Of a stretch of 23,352 nt of DNA, positions 8,329 through 16,671 are shown piece by piece. Below the pieces are notes generated by a model. The model was not told the origin of the DNA. It did not search any database and saw only the letters and a program-made list of their open reading frames with translations. Origin of the DNA: Verrucomicrobiota bacterium (lineage in GTDB: Bacteria; Verrucomicrobiota; Verrucomicrobiia; Opitutales; Opitutaceae); assembly GCA_023430825.1 (NCBI GenBank), contig JAEYYL010000213.1:1-23352 (forward strand), in the 5' to 3' direction. A program made the translations under genes and the position numbers. Within the stretch, counting starts at the first letter, position 1, and each line of letters begins with the position of its first letter.

Positions 8329-9177
8329 ATGGGTTTTCTCTGCCGCACGGCCAGCGTCGAAGAACTGGGCACGATTCTGGACTGGGCTGCGGCGGAAGGC
8401 TGGAATCCCGGGCTGGCGGACGCGCGATGTTTTTATGCGGCGGACCCGGCGGGTTTTTTTGTCGGGGAAATCGATGGCCGCCTCGTGTCCGCGATCTCGG
8501 CGGTGCGCTACGGAGCGGAGTTCGGTTTTGTCGGGCTGTATATCGTGCATCCGGCGTTTCGCGGGCGCGGATATGGATGGGCAACGTGGCAGCATGCGCT
8601 CGCGCCGCTGGCGGGGCGGAATCTGGGGCTGGATGGCGTGGTGGCGCAGCAGGCGGCGTATGCAAAATCTGGATTCGTCACCGCGCATCGCAGCGTGCGG
8701 TATCGGGTCGAGGCGCGGCGCGGGGCCGGGCGGACGGGCGGCGGCGGCGGCCAGTCGATCGGACGGGAAGCGCTGTCGGCAATCGCGGCGTTCGACCGCC
8801 GGTTTTTTCCCGGGGAGCGCGAGGCGTTTCTCCGCGCGTGGCTGATGCAGCCGGGCGTGGAGACCTGCTACGTGGAAGACGGGGGACGGATTTGCGCGTA
8901 TGGGGCGATGCGACGCTGTCGGGCAGGCTGGAAGATCGGGCCGCTGTTTGCGGAAGAGGAGGGGGCGGCGCGGGAGGTGTTCGGTTCGCTGTTGGGCCGC
9001 ATCGAACACGGGCCGGTCTGGATCGACGTGCCGGAAAACCAGCGCGCGGCGGTGGCGATGGTGGAGGCGGTGGACGCGGCGCCGGTGTTCGAAACCGCGC
9101 GGATGTATTCGCGAGGACTGCCGGCCGGGGTGGAATGGGAGGGCGTGTTCGGGATCACCAGTTTTGAGCTGGGTTGA
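8329..9177 (+). CDS. GNAT family N-acetyltransferase with C-terminal second domain
   Basis: The 282-residue protein has an N-terminal GNAT fold with the acetyl-CoA loop in LYIVHPAFRGRGYGWATW (R-x-x-G-x-G pattern, about residues 70-87) and DGVVAQQAAYAKSGF at the end of the fold. The second half (FDRRFFPGEREAFLRAWLMQPG onward, then GYGAMRRC-like and WKIGPLFA strands) matches the layout of GNATs with a C-terminal Acetyltransf_18 domain, such as YitH-like proteins. The substrate is unknown. ATG 8329 is preferred over 8284 because the extra 15 residues are not GNAT-like. The 86-bp gap to sixA is divergent and may hold a shared promoter. The N-terminal fold is clear; the domain name of the C-terminal half is from memory of the family. 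Confidence 0.88.
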   Translation: MGFLCRTASVEELGTILDWAAAEGWNPGLADARCFYAADPAGFFVGEIDGRLVSAISAVRYGAEFGFVGLYIVHPAFRGRGYGWATWQHALAPLAGRNLGLDGVVAQQAAYAKSGFVTAHRSVRYRVEARRGAGRTGGGGGQSIGREALSAIAAFDRRFFPGEREAFLRAWLMQPGVETCYVEDGGRICAYGAMRRCRAGWKIGPLFAEEEGAAREVFGSLLGRIEHGPVWIDVPENQRAAVAMVEAVDAAPVFETARMYSRGLPAGVEWEGVFGITSFELG

Positions 9178-9358
9178 AGGAGGGCGGATCGACCCACGGA
9201 AGGCGGCCGGACGGGGCTCGGCATCGCGGGTCGGCGGTCGATGGCGGGACGGGAACGGAGAATTTTCTTCGCCAGCGAAACGCGAGTCTCCACAGTGCGC
9301 GGGCTGGCGGACGGTGGCGGCGCTGACCGGCGTTGCGGCCAGCCCCTGATTTCCCCCC

Positions 9359-10201
9359 GTGCGCATCGGTCTCAACACGTTTCTCTACACCTCGCCCTTC
9401 ACGACGCGCAGCACGCGGCTGTTCGAGACCTTTGCGCGCTGGGGCTTCGACCTGGTGGAGATCGCGATCGAGGAACCGGCGCACATCGACGCGGCGGCGG
9501 TGAGAGCGGCGGCGGACGCGGTGGGGCTGGCGATCGGCGTGTGTGCGTGCACGGGGCCGGGCCGAGATTTGCGCGGAACGCCGGCGGAGCAACGCGCGAC
9601 ACGGGAGTATGTGCGGGCGCTGATCGACCAGGCCGTGGTGCTCGGGGCGCGGACGGTGATCGGGCCGCTTTATTCGGTCGTCGGAAAAGCCGATGCGGTG
9701 ACGGCGGCGCAACGGCGGCGCGAGTGGTCGCTGGTCGTGCGGCATTTGAAGGCGCTCGGGCGCTACGCCGAGGCGCGCGGCGTCGTGTTGTGCCTCGAGC
9801 CGTTGAACCGGTTCGAGACGGATTTTCTCAACACCTGCGATGATGGACTGCGGCTGGTCGAGGCGATCGGTTCGCCGGCGGTGAAGCTGCTGCTCGATAC
9901 GTTTCACATGAACATCGAGGAGAAGAGCCTGCCGGCGGCGATCCGCCGCGCGGGGGCGCAGCTCGGGCATTTTCACGCGTGCGGCAGCGATCGCGGCACG
10001 CCGGGCGGCGATCACACGGATTGGGCGGGGATCGCGCGTGCGCTGAAGGCGATCGGGTATCGCGGCGACGTGGTGATCGAGTCGTTCACGCCGGACGTGA
10101 AGGTGATCGCGCGTGCGGCGGCCATCTGGCGCACGATCGAGCCGCGGCGCGACGACATCGCGGTGAACGGCCTGGCGTTCCTGCGGAATGCGCTGAAATG
10201 A
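9359..10201 (+). CDS. Sugar epimerase of the D-tagatose/D-psicose 3-epimerase family
   Basis: This 280-residue TIM-barrel protein of the AP-endonuclease-2-like sugar isomerase/epimerase superfamily keeps the metal site and catalytic Glu pair of ketohexose 3-epimerases: E147 in LEPLNRFETDFLNT, D180 in LLLDTFHMNIEE, H206 in HFHACGSDRGTPGGDHTDW and E241 in VIESF. These correspond to E152, D185, H211 and E246 of Pseudomonas cichorii D-tagatose 3-epimerase with a constant offset of five, so the enzyme should be active. The true ketose is not predictable. Start GTG at 9359 (MRIGLNTFLYTSPF) fits the family. It precedes the ThuA-cytochrome gene by 81 bp with a palindrome between, a plausible carbohydrate module. 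Confidence 0.92.
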   Translation: MRIGLNTFLYTSPFTTRSTRLFETFARWGFDLVEIAIEEPAHIDAAAVRAAADAVGLAIGVCACTGPGRDLRGTPAEQRATREYVRALIDQAVVLGARTVIGPLYSVVGKADAVTAAQRRREWSLVVRHLKALGRYAEARGVVLCLEPLNRFETDFLNTCDDGLRLVEAIGSPAVKLLLDTFHMNIEEKSLPAAIRRAGAQLGHFHACGSDRGTPGGDHTDWAGIARALKAIGYRGDVVIESFTPDVKVIARAAAIWRTIEPRRDDIAVNGLAFLRNALK

Positions 10202-10248
10202 ACGCGGTCGACGGATGAGCTTGCGGCGCTCGCTCAATTCAGGACGCC

Positions 10249-10269
10249 GGACGCGTGGGCCACGCGTCC
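10249..10269. repeat. Palindrome, 10-bp arms, in the leader of the ThuA-cytochrome gene
   Basis: GGACGCGTGG (10249-10258) and CCACGCGTCC (10260-10269) are perfect arms around one base, followed by CCACC. It ends 13 bp before the downstream ATG. The layout (GGTGGGG head on the minus strand, then GC stem) suggests a relative of the REP-like elements. It could attenuate transcription or affect translation of the next gene. Confidence 0.65.
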
Positions 10270-10282
10270 CCACCTATTTCCC

Positions 10283-13200
10283 ATGAAGCTACTCCGATTC
10301 GTTACCCTGCTCACCCTTTTCGTGTCGTCCGTTTTTGCCGCGCCGTCGGGCGCGCCGAAAAAAATCGTTTTCATCGCCGGTCATGCGAGTCACGGGCCGA
10401 TGGAGCACGAGCATCGCGCGGGCTGCCTGCTGTTGCAGAAATGCCTTGCGGACGTGCCGGGGGTGGTCACGCAGGTTTTCGACAACGACTGGCCGACGGT
10501 GATGCGCGACGGAAAGCGGGTCGATAATCACGCGGCGCTGGAGGACGCCGACGCGATCGTGATCTACAGCGACGGCGGGCGCGGGCATCCGGCGCTGCAG
10601 GCGGAGCGGCTCGCGGTGCTCGACCGGCTGACGAAGCGCGGGGTGGGGCTCGGGTTGATCCACTACGCCACCGAGCCGACGAAGGAGAATGGGCAGAAGG
10701 AATTTCTCGAGTGGGTGGGCGGGGCGTTCGAGGTCGACTGGTCGGTGAATCCGGCGTGGCGGGCGCATTTCACCTCGCTGCCGCAGCATGCGGTCACGCG
10801 CGGCGTGCAGCCGTTCAACGCGCGGGACGAGTGGTATTTTCACCTGCGGTTTCGCGAAGGCATGGCGGGCGTGACGCCGATCCTCACGGCGGTGCCGCCG
10901 GCGAGCACGACGACGCGGCCCGACGGCCCGCACGAGGGCAATCCCGCGATGCGCGCGGCGGTGGCGCAGGGCACGCCGCAGACGGTGATGTGGGTGTCGG
11001 AGCGCAGCGACGGCGGCGGGCGCGGCTTCGGTTTCACCGGCGGGCATTTTCACGTGGGCTGGAAAAACGACGACCAGCGCAAGGTCGTGCTGAACGCCAT
11101 TCTGTGGCTCGCGAACGCCGAGGTGCCGGCGGGTGGCGTGGCGTCGACGGTGACCGACGCGGACATCATGGCGAACCTCGACGACAAGATCGGCCAATAT
11201 GCGCCGACCGATCCGGTGCCCGCCACCGAGCCGGCGCCGGTGATCGTGCCGCCGAATCTGTTCTCCGTGCCGGAAGGTTTCGAAGTCACCGTGTGGGCGC
11301 GCGCGCCGATGCTGCAGAATCCGACGAACATGGACATCGACGCGCAGGGCCGCATCTGGGTGACGCAGGGCGTGAACTACCGGCGTCACCAGAATCGTGA
11401 TACGAAAGGCGACAAGGTCGTGGTGATCGAGGACACGAATGCGAACGGGCGGGCGGACAAGGTCACGACCTTCGTGCAGGAGCCGGGGTTGATCGCGCCG
11501 CTCGGCGTCGCGGTGATCGACAACCAGATCATCGTTTCGAACGCGCCCGACCTGATCGTTTACACGGACGTGAATCGCGACGGAAAATTCGATGCGCGCG
11601 TGGACAAGCGCGACGTGCTGCTCACCGGTTTCAATGGTCGCAATCACGATCATGCGCTGCATTCGGTGACGTTCGGGCCGGACGGGCTGTGGCATTTCAG
11701 CCAGGGTAATTGCGGTGCGTTTTTCACGGATCGCTCGGGGCGGACGTTTCGCATCGGCAGCAGTTACGAGCCGATCAGCGACGGCGGCGCGCAGCCGGTG
11801 TTCGGCTGGATGCCGCCGGAGATCGCGGGAGCGACGAGCGACGACGGGCACGTGTATGTCGGCGGTTTTGCGGCGCGGATGAATCCCGACGGCACGAACG
11901 TGCAGATCGTCGGGCACAATTTTCGCAACAGCTACGAGCAGGCGATCACGTCGTTCGGCGACGTGTTTCAGAACGACAACGATGATCCGCCGGCGTGTCG
12001 CACGACGTTCCTGATGGAATACGGCAACCTGGGGTTTTTCTCCGTCGACGGCTCGCGCATGTGGAACGCCGACAAGCGTCCGGGCCAGAGCGTGCCGACG
12101 GCCGAGTGGCGGCAGGAGGATCCGCACACGATTCCGGCGGGCGATGTCTATGGCGGCGGCGCGCCGACGGGCATCGTGAGTTATGAAGGCGACGCGTTCG
12201 GCGAAGAGTGGCGCGGGCTGCTGCTGAGCGCGGACGCGGCGCGCAACACGATCCTCGGTTACCGGCCGAAGCCGGACGGCGCGGGGTTCGCGCTGGAGCG
12301 CTTCGATTTTCTGACGACGAACAAGGAGCAGCAGTTCGAAGGCGTGGATTTCAAGGGCGGAGCTCGTTCGATCACCGGTGAGTTGAAAGCCTATTTCCGC
12401 CCGTCGGACGTCGCGGTGGGCCCGGACGGCGCGATCTATGTCGCGGACTGGTTCGATCCGCGCGTGGGCGGACATCAGGACCTCGACGACACACGGAGCG
12501 GCGCGATCTACCGGATCGCGCCGAAAGGGTTCAAATCGGTCGTGCCGAAGTTCGACCTGGCGACGACCGAGGGGCAGATCGCGGCGCTGAAGAGCCCGGC
12601 GATCAACGTGCGCGCGCTCGGCTACGCTCGGCTCGTGGCGCAGGGTTCCGCGGCGGTCGCGCCGGTGACGGCGCTGCTGGAGGACGCGAATCCGTTCGTG
12701 CGCGGCCGCGCGGTGTGGCTGCTGGCGGCGCTGGGCGCCGGTGGTATCGAGAAAGTGGAGACGCTGCGCACGCACGCCGATCCGCAGATGCGCGTGGCCG
12801 CGTATCGTGCACTGCGACGGTTCAACCCGGCGAAGCTGCGCGGTTATGCGGCGGATTACGCGGACGACGCGTCGCCCGCGGTGCGGCGCGAGGTCGCGCT
12901 GTCGTTGCGCGACGTGGCTTTCGCGGACGCGAAGGAGGTATGGCTGGCGCTCGCCCGCGGGTTCGACGGCGTGGATCGCTCGTATCTGGCGGCGCTGGGC
13001 ATCGGCGCGACGCACAAGGAGGCCGAACTTTACGCGGCACTCGCGGCGACGCAGACGGAGCAGGATGCGACGAAGTGGGCGCCGGCTTACGCACAGCTCG
13101 CATGGAAGCTCACGCCGGCGGAGGCGGCGCCGGCGTTTGCGGCGCGGGCGGCGTCGACGGCGTTGACCGATGCGGAGCGGCTGGCGGCGGTGACGGCGCT

Positions 13201-13852
13201 CGGTTTCATCCCGACGCGCGAAGCGGCGAATGCGCTGCTCGATCTGGCGCAGCACGGTGCGGGGCAGATGAAGACGCACGCGCTGTGGTGGATTCTCAAC
13301 TACAAGGATTCGCGGTGGCGGGAGTTCGGCCTCGATGCGGGGTTGAAGGAGCGCGGTCTCTATGATCCGGATACGGCGGTGGTGGCGACGAGTGTCGTGC
13401 CGGAGCCGGGACCGACGAAGCTGCCGGCGGCGGCGGCGGTCGCGGCGTTGCAAGGCGATGCGGTGCGCGGTGCGAGCGTGGGGCAGAGTTGCTTTATGTG
13501 TCACCGCGTCGGCGGGCAGGGCGTGGATTACGGTCCGGCGTTGACGGGTTTCGCGAACCGCCAGACCGCGGAGGTGGTGATTGACGCGATCCTGAATCCG
13601 TCGCGGGAGATCGCGCACGGTTACGGCGGGGCGGAGATCGAGTTGAAGGACGGCACGATCGTGCACGGCCTGGTGCTGTCGAACGGCGAGCCGTTGATCG
13701 TGCAGTCGATGGGTGGACTGACGCAGTTCATTCCGCGGGCGAAGATCGCCTCGCGAAAGCCGCTGCGGCGTTCGCTGATGATGAGCGCGGAGCAGCTCGG
13801 GCTGACGGCGCAGGACGTCGCGGACGTGGCGGCGTGGTTGAAGACGCAGTGA
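10283..13852 (+). CDS. ThuA / beta-propeller / HEAT / cytochrome c fusion (PVC-type haem-binding CxxCH protein)
   Basis: The 1189-residue protein begins with a signal peptide (MKLLRFVTLLTLFVSSVFA). A ThuA-like domain follows (about 26-275, ending GHFHVGWKNDDQRKVVLNAI). Next is a six-bladed propeller of the PVC membrane-bound dehydrogenase type (about 322-750, with NPTNMDIDAQGRIWV and the closing blade AIYVADWFDPRVGG). HEAT-like helical repeats occupy about 760-1010. A C-terminal haem domain contains CFMCH (C1070, C1073, H1074), YGPALTGF and a closing VADVAAWLKTQ. The domain order suggests a periplasmic, haem-carrying oxidoreductase acting on sugars or derivatives, as proposed for Planctomycetota/Verrucomicrobiota; the substrate is unknown. 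ThuA is linked to disaccharide oxidation in rhizobia (inference). The upstream epimerase supports a carbohydrate role. A probable terminator follows. Confidence 0.95.
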   Translation: MKLLRFVTLLTLFVSSVFAAPSGAPKKIVFIAGHASHGPMEHEHRAGCLLLQKCLADVPGVVTQVFDNDWPTVMRDGKRVDNHAALEDADAIVIYSDGGRGHPALQAERLAVLDRLTKRGVGLGLIHYATEPTKENGQKEFLEWVGGAFEVDWSVNPAWRAHFTSLPQHAVTRGVQPFNARDEWYFHLRFREGMAGVTPILTAVPPASTTTRPDGPHEGNPAMRAAVAQGTPQTVMWVSERSDGGGRGFGFTGGHFHVGWKNDDQRKVVLNAILWLANAEVPAGGVASTVTDADIMANLDDKIGQYAPTDPVPATEPAPVIVPPNLFSVPEGFEVTVWARAPMLQNPTNMDIDAQGRIWVTQGVNYRRHQNRDTKGDKVVVIEDTNANGRADKVTTFVQEPGLIAPLGVAVIDNQIIVSNAPDLIVYTDVNRDGKFDARVDKRDVLLTGFNGRNHDHALHSVTFGPDGLWHFSQGNCGAFFTDRSGRTFRIGSSYEPISDGGAQPVFGWMPPEIAGATSDDGHVYVGGFAARMNPDGTNVQIVGHNFRNSYEQAITSFGDVFQNDNDDPPACRTTFLMEYGNLGFFSVDGSRMWNADKRPGQSVPTAEWRQEDPHTIPAGDVYGGGAPTGIVSYEGDAFGEEWRGLLLSADAARNTILGYRPKPDGAGFALERFDFLTTNKEQQFEGVDFKGGARSITGELKAYFRPSDVAVGPDGAIYVADWFDPRVGGHQDLDDTRSGAIYRIAPKGFKSVVPKFDLATTEGQIAALKSPAINVRALGYARLVAQGSAAVAPVTALLEDANPFVRGRAVWLLAALGAGGIEKVETLRTHADPQMRVAAYRALRRFNPAKLRGYAADYADDASPAVRREVALSLRDVAFADAKEVWLALARGFDGVDRSYLAALGIGATHKEAELYAALAATQTEQDATKWAPAYAQLAWKLTPAEAAPAFAARAASTALTDAERLAAVTALGFIPTREAANALLDLAQHGAGQMKTHALWWILNYKDSRWREFGLDAGLKERGLYDPDTAVVATSVVPEPGPTKLPAAAAVAALQGDAVRGASVGQSCFMCHRVGGQGVDYGPALTGFANRQTAEVVIDAILNPSREIAHGYGGAEIELKDGTIVHGLVLSNGEPLIVQSMGGLTQFIPRAKIASRKPLRRSLMMSAEQLGLTAQDVADVAAWLKTQ

Positions 13853-13900
13853 AGAGCGCGGGCGGTCTCCCGGTTTCACGTGAGGTGAAGTCAGGGAAAC

Positions 13901-13938
13901 CCCGGTTCACGGCCTCGCCGGAACCGGGCCGCGGTTTT
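13901..13938 (+). terminator. Probable terminator after the ThuA-cytochrome gene
   Basis: CCCGGTTC (13901-13908) pairs with GAACCGGG (13921-13928), with an inner CGG/CCG extension, followed after CCGCGG by a five-T run. It ends 16 bp before the start of the next gene, so it may separate the two transcription units or attenuate read-through. Confidence 0.6.
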
Positions 13939-13954
13939 TCGATCTGCACTCTGT

Positions 13955-14815
13955 ATGCAGCTCGTGACCCCCTCTGCGGCTGAACCCCTCTCTGCGTCGT
14001 CGGCCTCGGCTTCGGTGAACCTTCTCTGGACGGGAGGGTGGGACTCGACGTTCCGCCTGCTCGACCTCGTCGTTTTGAAAGGCCGGGCGGTCACGCCTTA
14101 CTACATCGTCGATCCCGACCGGCCGGGAACGCTGCATGAACTGCACGCGATGCGGACGATCCGGAAGCGGGTGCGACAGCGTTTCCCGGGCACGGCCGGG
14201 CTGATCGGCCCGACGCGCCTCACGCTGCTGGACTCGATTGCGGCCGACGCGGAGCTCACGCAAAAATTCGAGCGTCTCAAGTCGCGCGCGTATTTGGGAA
14301 GTCAATACGACTGGCTGGCGCGGCATGTTCGCCAGGAGGGCATCCGGGAACTGGAACTGTGCATCCATGCCGACGATCGCGCCGAGGCGTTCGTGCGGGA
14401 TCACGTGGAGCACGTGGTCGGCGCCGAGGGCGATGGCTACTGGCGCATCCGGCGCGAGGTCGAGGCGGACGATATCGGCCTGTTCGCGAGTTTCCGTTTT
14501 CCGATCCTCGATCTGACCAAGACCGAAATGCGGCGGCGGGCTCAGGCGGCGGGGTTGGGTGGACTCATGTCGCTGACCTGGTTTTGCCACACGCCGATCG
14601 ACGGACGGCCGTGCGGCGTGTGCAATCCGTGTCGCTACACGATCGAGGAGGGATTGGCCGATCGTCTGCCGGGTCGGGCTTTGCTGCGTCACCGGTTCGG
14701 CAAGCAGATGAGGCTGACGGGCAAGATCAGCGGCGTGTTCTACAAGACGCTCGCGCGCATCGCGAAGCCCTTGATCCAGCGCGAACGCAAGCGGCACGGT
14801 GTCGCCCTGCCGTGA
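13955..14815 (+). CDS. QueC-like PP-loop ATP pyrophosphatase
   Basis: The 286-residue protein has an N-terminal PP-loop (LLWTGGWDST, residues 23-32; QueC has SGGxDST) and a C-terminal zinc-type cysteine set C211-x8-C220-x2-C223-x2-C226 (in WFCHTPIDGRPCGVCNPCRY), the same spacing as in QueC (7-cyano-7-deazaguanine synthase). QueC adenylates 7-carboxy-7-deazaguanine and uses ammonia to form preQ0. This protein is longer than QueC (about 220-230 residues), with a central insert (about 95-180) and a basic C-terminal tail. No queD, queE, queF or tgt lies nearby, so the role may be something other than queuosine. ATG 13955 lies after a probable terminator. Identification as the PP-loop/QueC fold is strong; the substrate is open. 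Confidence 0.8.
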   Translation: MQLVTPSAAEPLSASSASASVNLLWTGGWDSTFRLLDLVVLKGRAVTPYYIVDPDRPGTLHELHAMRTIRKRVRQRFPGTAGLIGPTRLTLLDSIAADAELTQKFERLKSRAYLGSQYDWLARHVRQEGIRELELCIHADDRAEAFVRDHVEHVVGAEGDGYWRIRREVEADDIGLFASFRFPILDLTKTEMRRRAQAAGLGGLMSLTWFCHTPIDGRPCGVCNPCRYTIEEGLADRLPGRALLRHRFGKQMRLTGKISGVFYKTLARIAKPLIQRERKRHGVALP

Positions 14816-14957
14816 AGGGTTGAGGAGGAGGGGCGCGTCGGTTGTTCGCGGCAACTGTGTGGGTGGGCGGGTGCGGGGTTGTGCGGGTGCTGTGCTGCCG
14901 CGCTTTTTGAGGGGAGTGACCCGCGTGCGCCGCGCCGAGATCGGGTAGAATGGGCGG

Positions 14958-15194
14958 ATGACGAACTCGTTTCGGCAGGATTTCTGTCCGCTGGCTTACG
15001 GTGCCGCGCTGGCGTTGGGCGCGATGTTGACGATCGCAGTTCCCGCGGCGCCGGTGGAACGCGCGCGGACGGTCGGGATCGAGGCGCGAGTGGGAGATGC
15101 AGGACGGCCCAGCGAGGCGGCGGATGAAAGCGCGAGGCCGACGGAGCGGGTATTGCGGGAGCGGCGGGCGCGGACGGCGGCGGCGCGACCGTGA
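14958..15194 (+). CDS. Possible small membrane-anchored protein (doubtful)
   Basis: This 78-residue frame starts MTNSFRQDFCPLAYGAALALGAMLTIAVPAAPVERAR. It has one hydrophobic stretch (about 12-31), which could be a signal anchor, then an Arg/Ala/Glu-rich tail of low complexity. No family is recognised and no Shine-Dalgarno is obvious. The tail composition is also what random GC-rich sequence gives. The stop is followed 33 bp later by a REP-like palindrome. Apart from this frame, 14816-15296 holds no recognisable gene. Confidence 0.3.
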   Translation: MTNSFRQDFCPLAYGAALALGAMLTIAVPAAPVERARTVGIEARVGDAGRPSEAADESARPTERVLRERRARTAAARP

Positions 15195-15227
15195 GGGAGG
15201 CTGGAGACGGACGGGTGGTTGCGAAAA

Positions 15228-15250
15228 GGGCGGGTTGAAACCCGCCCTAC
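15228..15250 (-). repeat. REP-like palindrome upstream of mgsA
   Basis: On the minus strand GTAG is directly followed by GGCGGGT, loop TTCA and ACCCGCC, perfect arms with a further C. On the plus strand it is followed by a six-T run (15251-15256), so here it may also work as a terminator. It lies 46 bp before the mgsA start. Confidence 0.8.
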
Positions 15251-15296
15251 TTTTTTGGTGTGGAGCGCGGGACGCGTGCGTAGGCTCCGTGGCTCC

Positions 15297-15824
15297 ATGA
15301 CTTACAAAACGATTCCGATGGGGTTGAACAAAAAGATCGCGCTGGTGGCGCACGACAACATGAAGCGGGCGCTGGTCGAGTGGGCGAAGTTCAACCGCGA
15401 TCTGCTCGCGCATCACAAGGTTTATGCGACCGGCACGACGGGCGCGCTGCTCGAGAAGGAACTCGGATTCCCGATCATCAAACTGCAGAGCGGGCCGCTT
15501 GGCGGGGACCAGCAGATCGGCGCGAAGATCGTGGACGGCGAAATCGATTTCCTGATTTTCTTCTGGGACCCGCTGGAGCAGCAGCCGCACGATCCGGATG
15601 TGAAGGCGTTGTTGCGGATGGCGGTGGTGTGGAACATCCCGACGGCGTGCGACCGCGCGACGGCGGATTTCGTGATTTCGTCGCCGCTGATGGACAAGGA
15701 ATACGAGCGGCTCATTCCGGACTACGATATGTATCGCAAGCGGAAGGTGCCGGGGGTGGAGACCGCGCCGCTGCCGATTCCCGGTGTGACGCCGATGGGG
15801 AAGAAGGGCGGGGGAAAAGCGTAA
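15297..15824 (+). CDS. mgsA: Methylglyoxal synthase
   Basis: MgsA converts dihydroxyacetone phosphate to methylglyoxal and phosphate, a bypass that relieves sugar-phosphate overload. The 175-residue protein contains the active-site set H19, D20, D71, D91, H98 and D101 in the motifs VAHDNMK, SGPLGGDQQIGA and FFWDPLEQQPHDPDVKALLR, at the same positions as in E. coli MgsA. NIPTACDRATADF completes the phosphate-site region. ATG 15297 reproduces the E. coli numbering; a start 21 bp later is possible. The C-terminal tail (VETAPLPIPGVTPMGKKGGG) is longer than in E. coli. No Shine-Dalgarno is seen; the ATG lies inside a loose relative of the 31-bp element at 3308 (GTGGCTCCATGA), so its leader may be repeat-derived. 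Confidence 0.97.
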   Translation: MTYKTIPMGLNKKIALVAHDNMKRALVEWAKFNRDLLAHHKVYATGTTGALLEKELGFPIIKLQSGPLGGDQQIGAKIVDGEIDFLIFFWDPLEQQPHDPDVKALLRMAVVWNIPTACDRATADFVISSPLMDKEYERLIPDYDMYRKRKVPGVETAPLPIPGVTPMGKKGGGKA

Positions 15825-15864
15825 CAGGGCGCGGGCCGCGGCGAGCGGGGCGCGGACTTTTTTT

Positions 15865-15891
15865 AACACGGAGGCCGCAGAGAGCGCAGAG
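15865..15891 (+). repeat. 9-nt-period dispersed repeat
   Basis: Three exact-length units follow TTTT: AACACGGAG, GCCGCAGAG, AGCGCAGAG. The inverted copy at 16672-16698 has the same order of unit types (AACAC.GAG, ..CGCAGAG, AGC.CAGAG). Confidence 0.85.
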
Positions 15892-16003
15892 GACGGGACC
15901 GCAGACGAAGGACGGTGAACGCTAGCCGGTAGACGATGGGTAGTAGTTGTTGGCGCGGAGAACCAAGTCCTGTGGAGGGCCAAGCTCCGCGCGGCTGTCT
16001 GCA

Positions 16004-16080
16004 TCGCGATTTTTACAGAAGATCGCGAAGGGCGGTGGCCCGAGCTACGGCCGCGTGGCGGGTTTTTCAACCCGCGGCCG
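16004..16080. repeat. Cluster of hairpins downstream of the antitoxin-like gene
   Basis: Two hairpins are visible: TCGCGAT (16004-16010) / ATCGCGA (16022-16028), and GCGGGTT (16058-16064) / AACCCGC (16069-16075). The second resembles the REP-like stems in the opposite orientation with a diverged head. No gene was found in 15825-16112. Confidence 0.6.
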
Positions 16081-16112
16081 GCTGCGCACTACAGTGCAGC
16101 AGAACGAGCAGC

Positions 16113-16322
16113 TCAGAGTTCGGCCTTTGGACCTCGCTTCCGCAGAGCTGCTACACTCGTCTTCTTTCCTTTCGCCATCTCATTCAAGCGGCGGGCGGTC
16201 TCCTTTTTCCACGCTGGGCGTTCTTGACCGAGGCGAATCAGATAGGCGGAAAGATCCTTGCGCTCTTTCTCGGAGAGTTTCGACGCCTGTTGCTTGAGGT
16301 CGAGAAGCGCCGTTGCGGTCAT
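16113..16322 (-). CDS. Small antitoxin-like / addiction-module-type protein
   Basis: This 69-residue protein starts MTATALLDLKQQASKLSEKERKDLSAYLIRL and continues with a basic helix and linker (WKKETARRLNEMAKGKKTSV). The pattern, a leading helix with LSxxERxxLxxYLxxL and a later RRLNEM-type helix, resembles small antitoxin or addiction-module proteins common in Verrucomicrobiota. No toxin frame is visible after it (15940-16112) or before it. The protein looks natural: its composition has normal Lys/Glu content, unlike the Arg/Ala-rich spurious frames nearby. Start ATG 16322 lies close to a possible promoter, leaving almost no leader. It could be an orphan antitoxin left after toxin loss; this is inference. 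Confidence 0.7.
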   Translation of the reverse strand: MTATALLDLKQQASKLSEKERKDLSAYLIRLGQERPAWKKETARRLNEMAKGKKTSVAALRKRGPKAEL

Positions 16323-16330
16323 GCGATGAA

Positions 16331-16363
16331 ATTAAACTGAGGCACCCGAGCGTCAAGGGGTGC
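16331..16363 (-). promoter_or_regulatory. Candidate promoter and operator of the antitoxin-like gene
   Basis: On the minus strand TTGACG (16351-16356) precedes TTTAAT (16331-16336), but the spacer is only 14 bp, shorter than the usual 16-18. GCACCC (16342-16347) and GGGTGC (16358-16363) are exact inverted repeats straddling the -35-like box, an arrangement suited to autorepression. The transcript would start within a few bases of the ATG. Confidence 0.35.
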
Positions 16364-16671
16364 TTTGCCCAACGATCACGAGTCAGCCACGCCGAGCTGA
16401 GCAAGCATGCGTGCCGATGGCCGATGGCGCCCGATGGGGTCAATGGTGGCCGATGGGGTCATTCGTTACGGGTTTGTTCAACCCGAGTCCTGTGTCGGCT
16501 GCTGCGCATAGGACTCTCAGCGTTCGCTTCTTTGGCTCAAACCGCCTGATATCGCCTGATCGCTCAATACCGTCCGCCCAACGGCGGCAGTTCGGAACCG
16601 GTGACCGGCAGTGTGCAGGCGGCCGGCCCGGGGGCAAAGACGGAGGAACATGGTCGGTGGTCTTTTCTCTT

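Noticed and set aside
10289..13879. A minus-strand open frame of 1196 codons opposite the entire ThuA-cytochrome gene
   Set aside because: It mirrors the codon positions of a strongly GC3-biased gene, is Arg/His-rich with no recognisable domain, and has no start or ribosome-binding context. The same effect gives long antisense frames opposite hflX, the lactonase gene and kamA.
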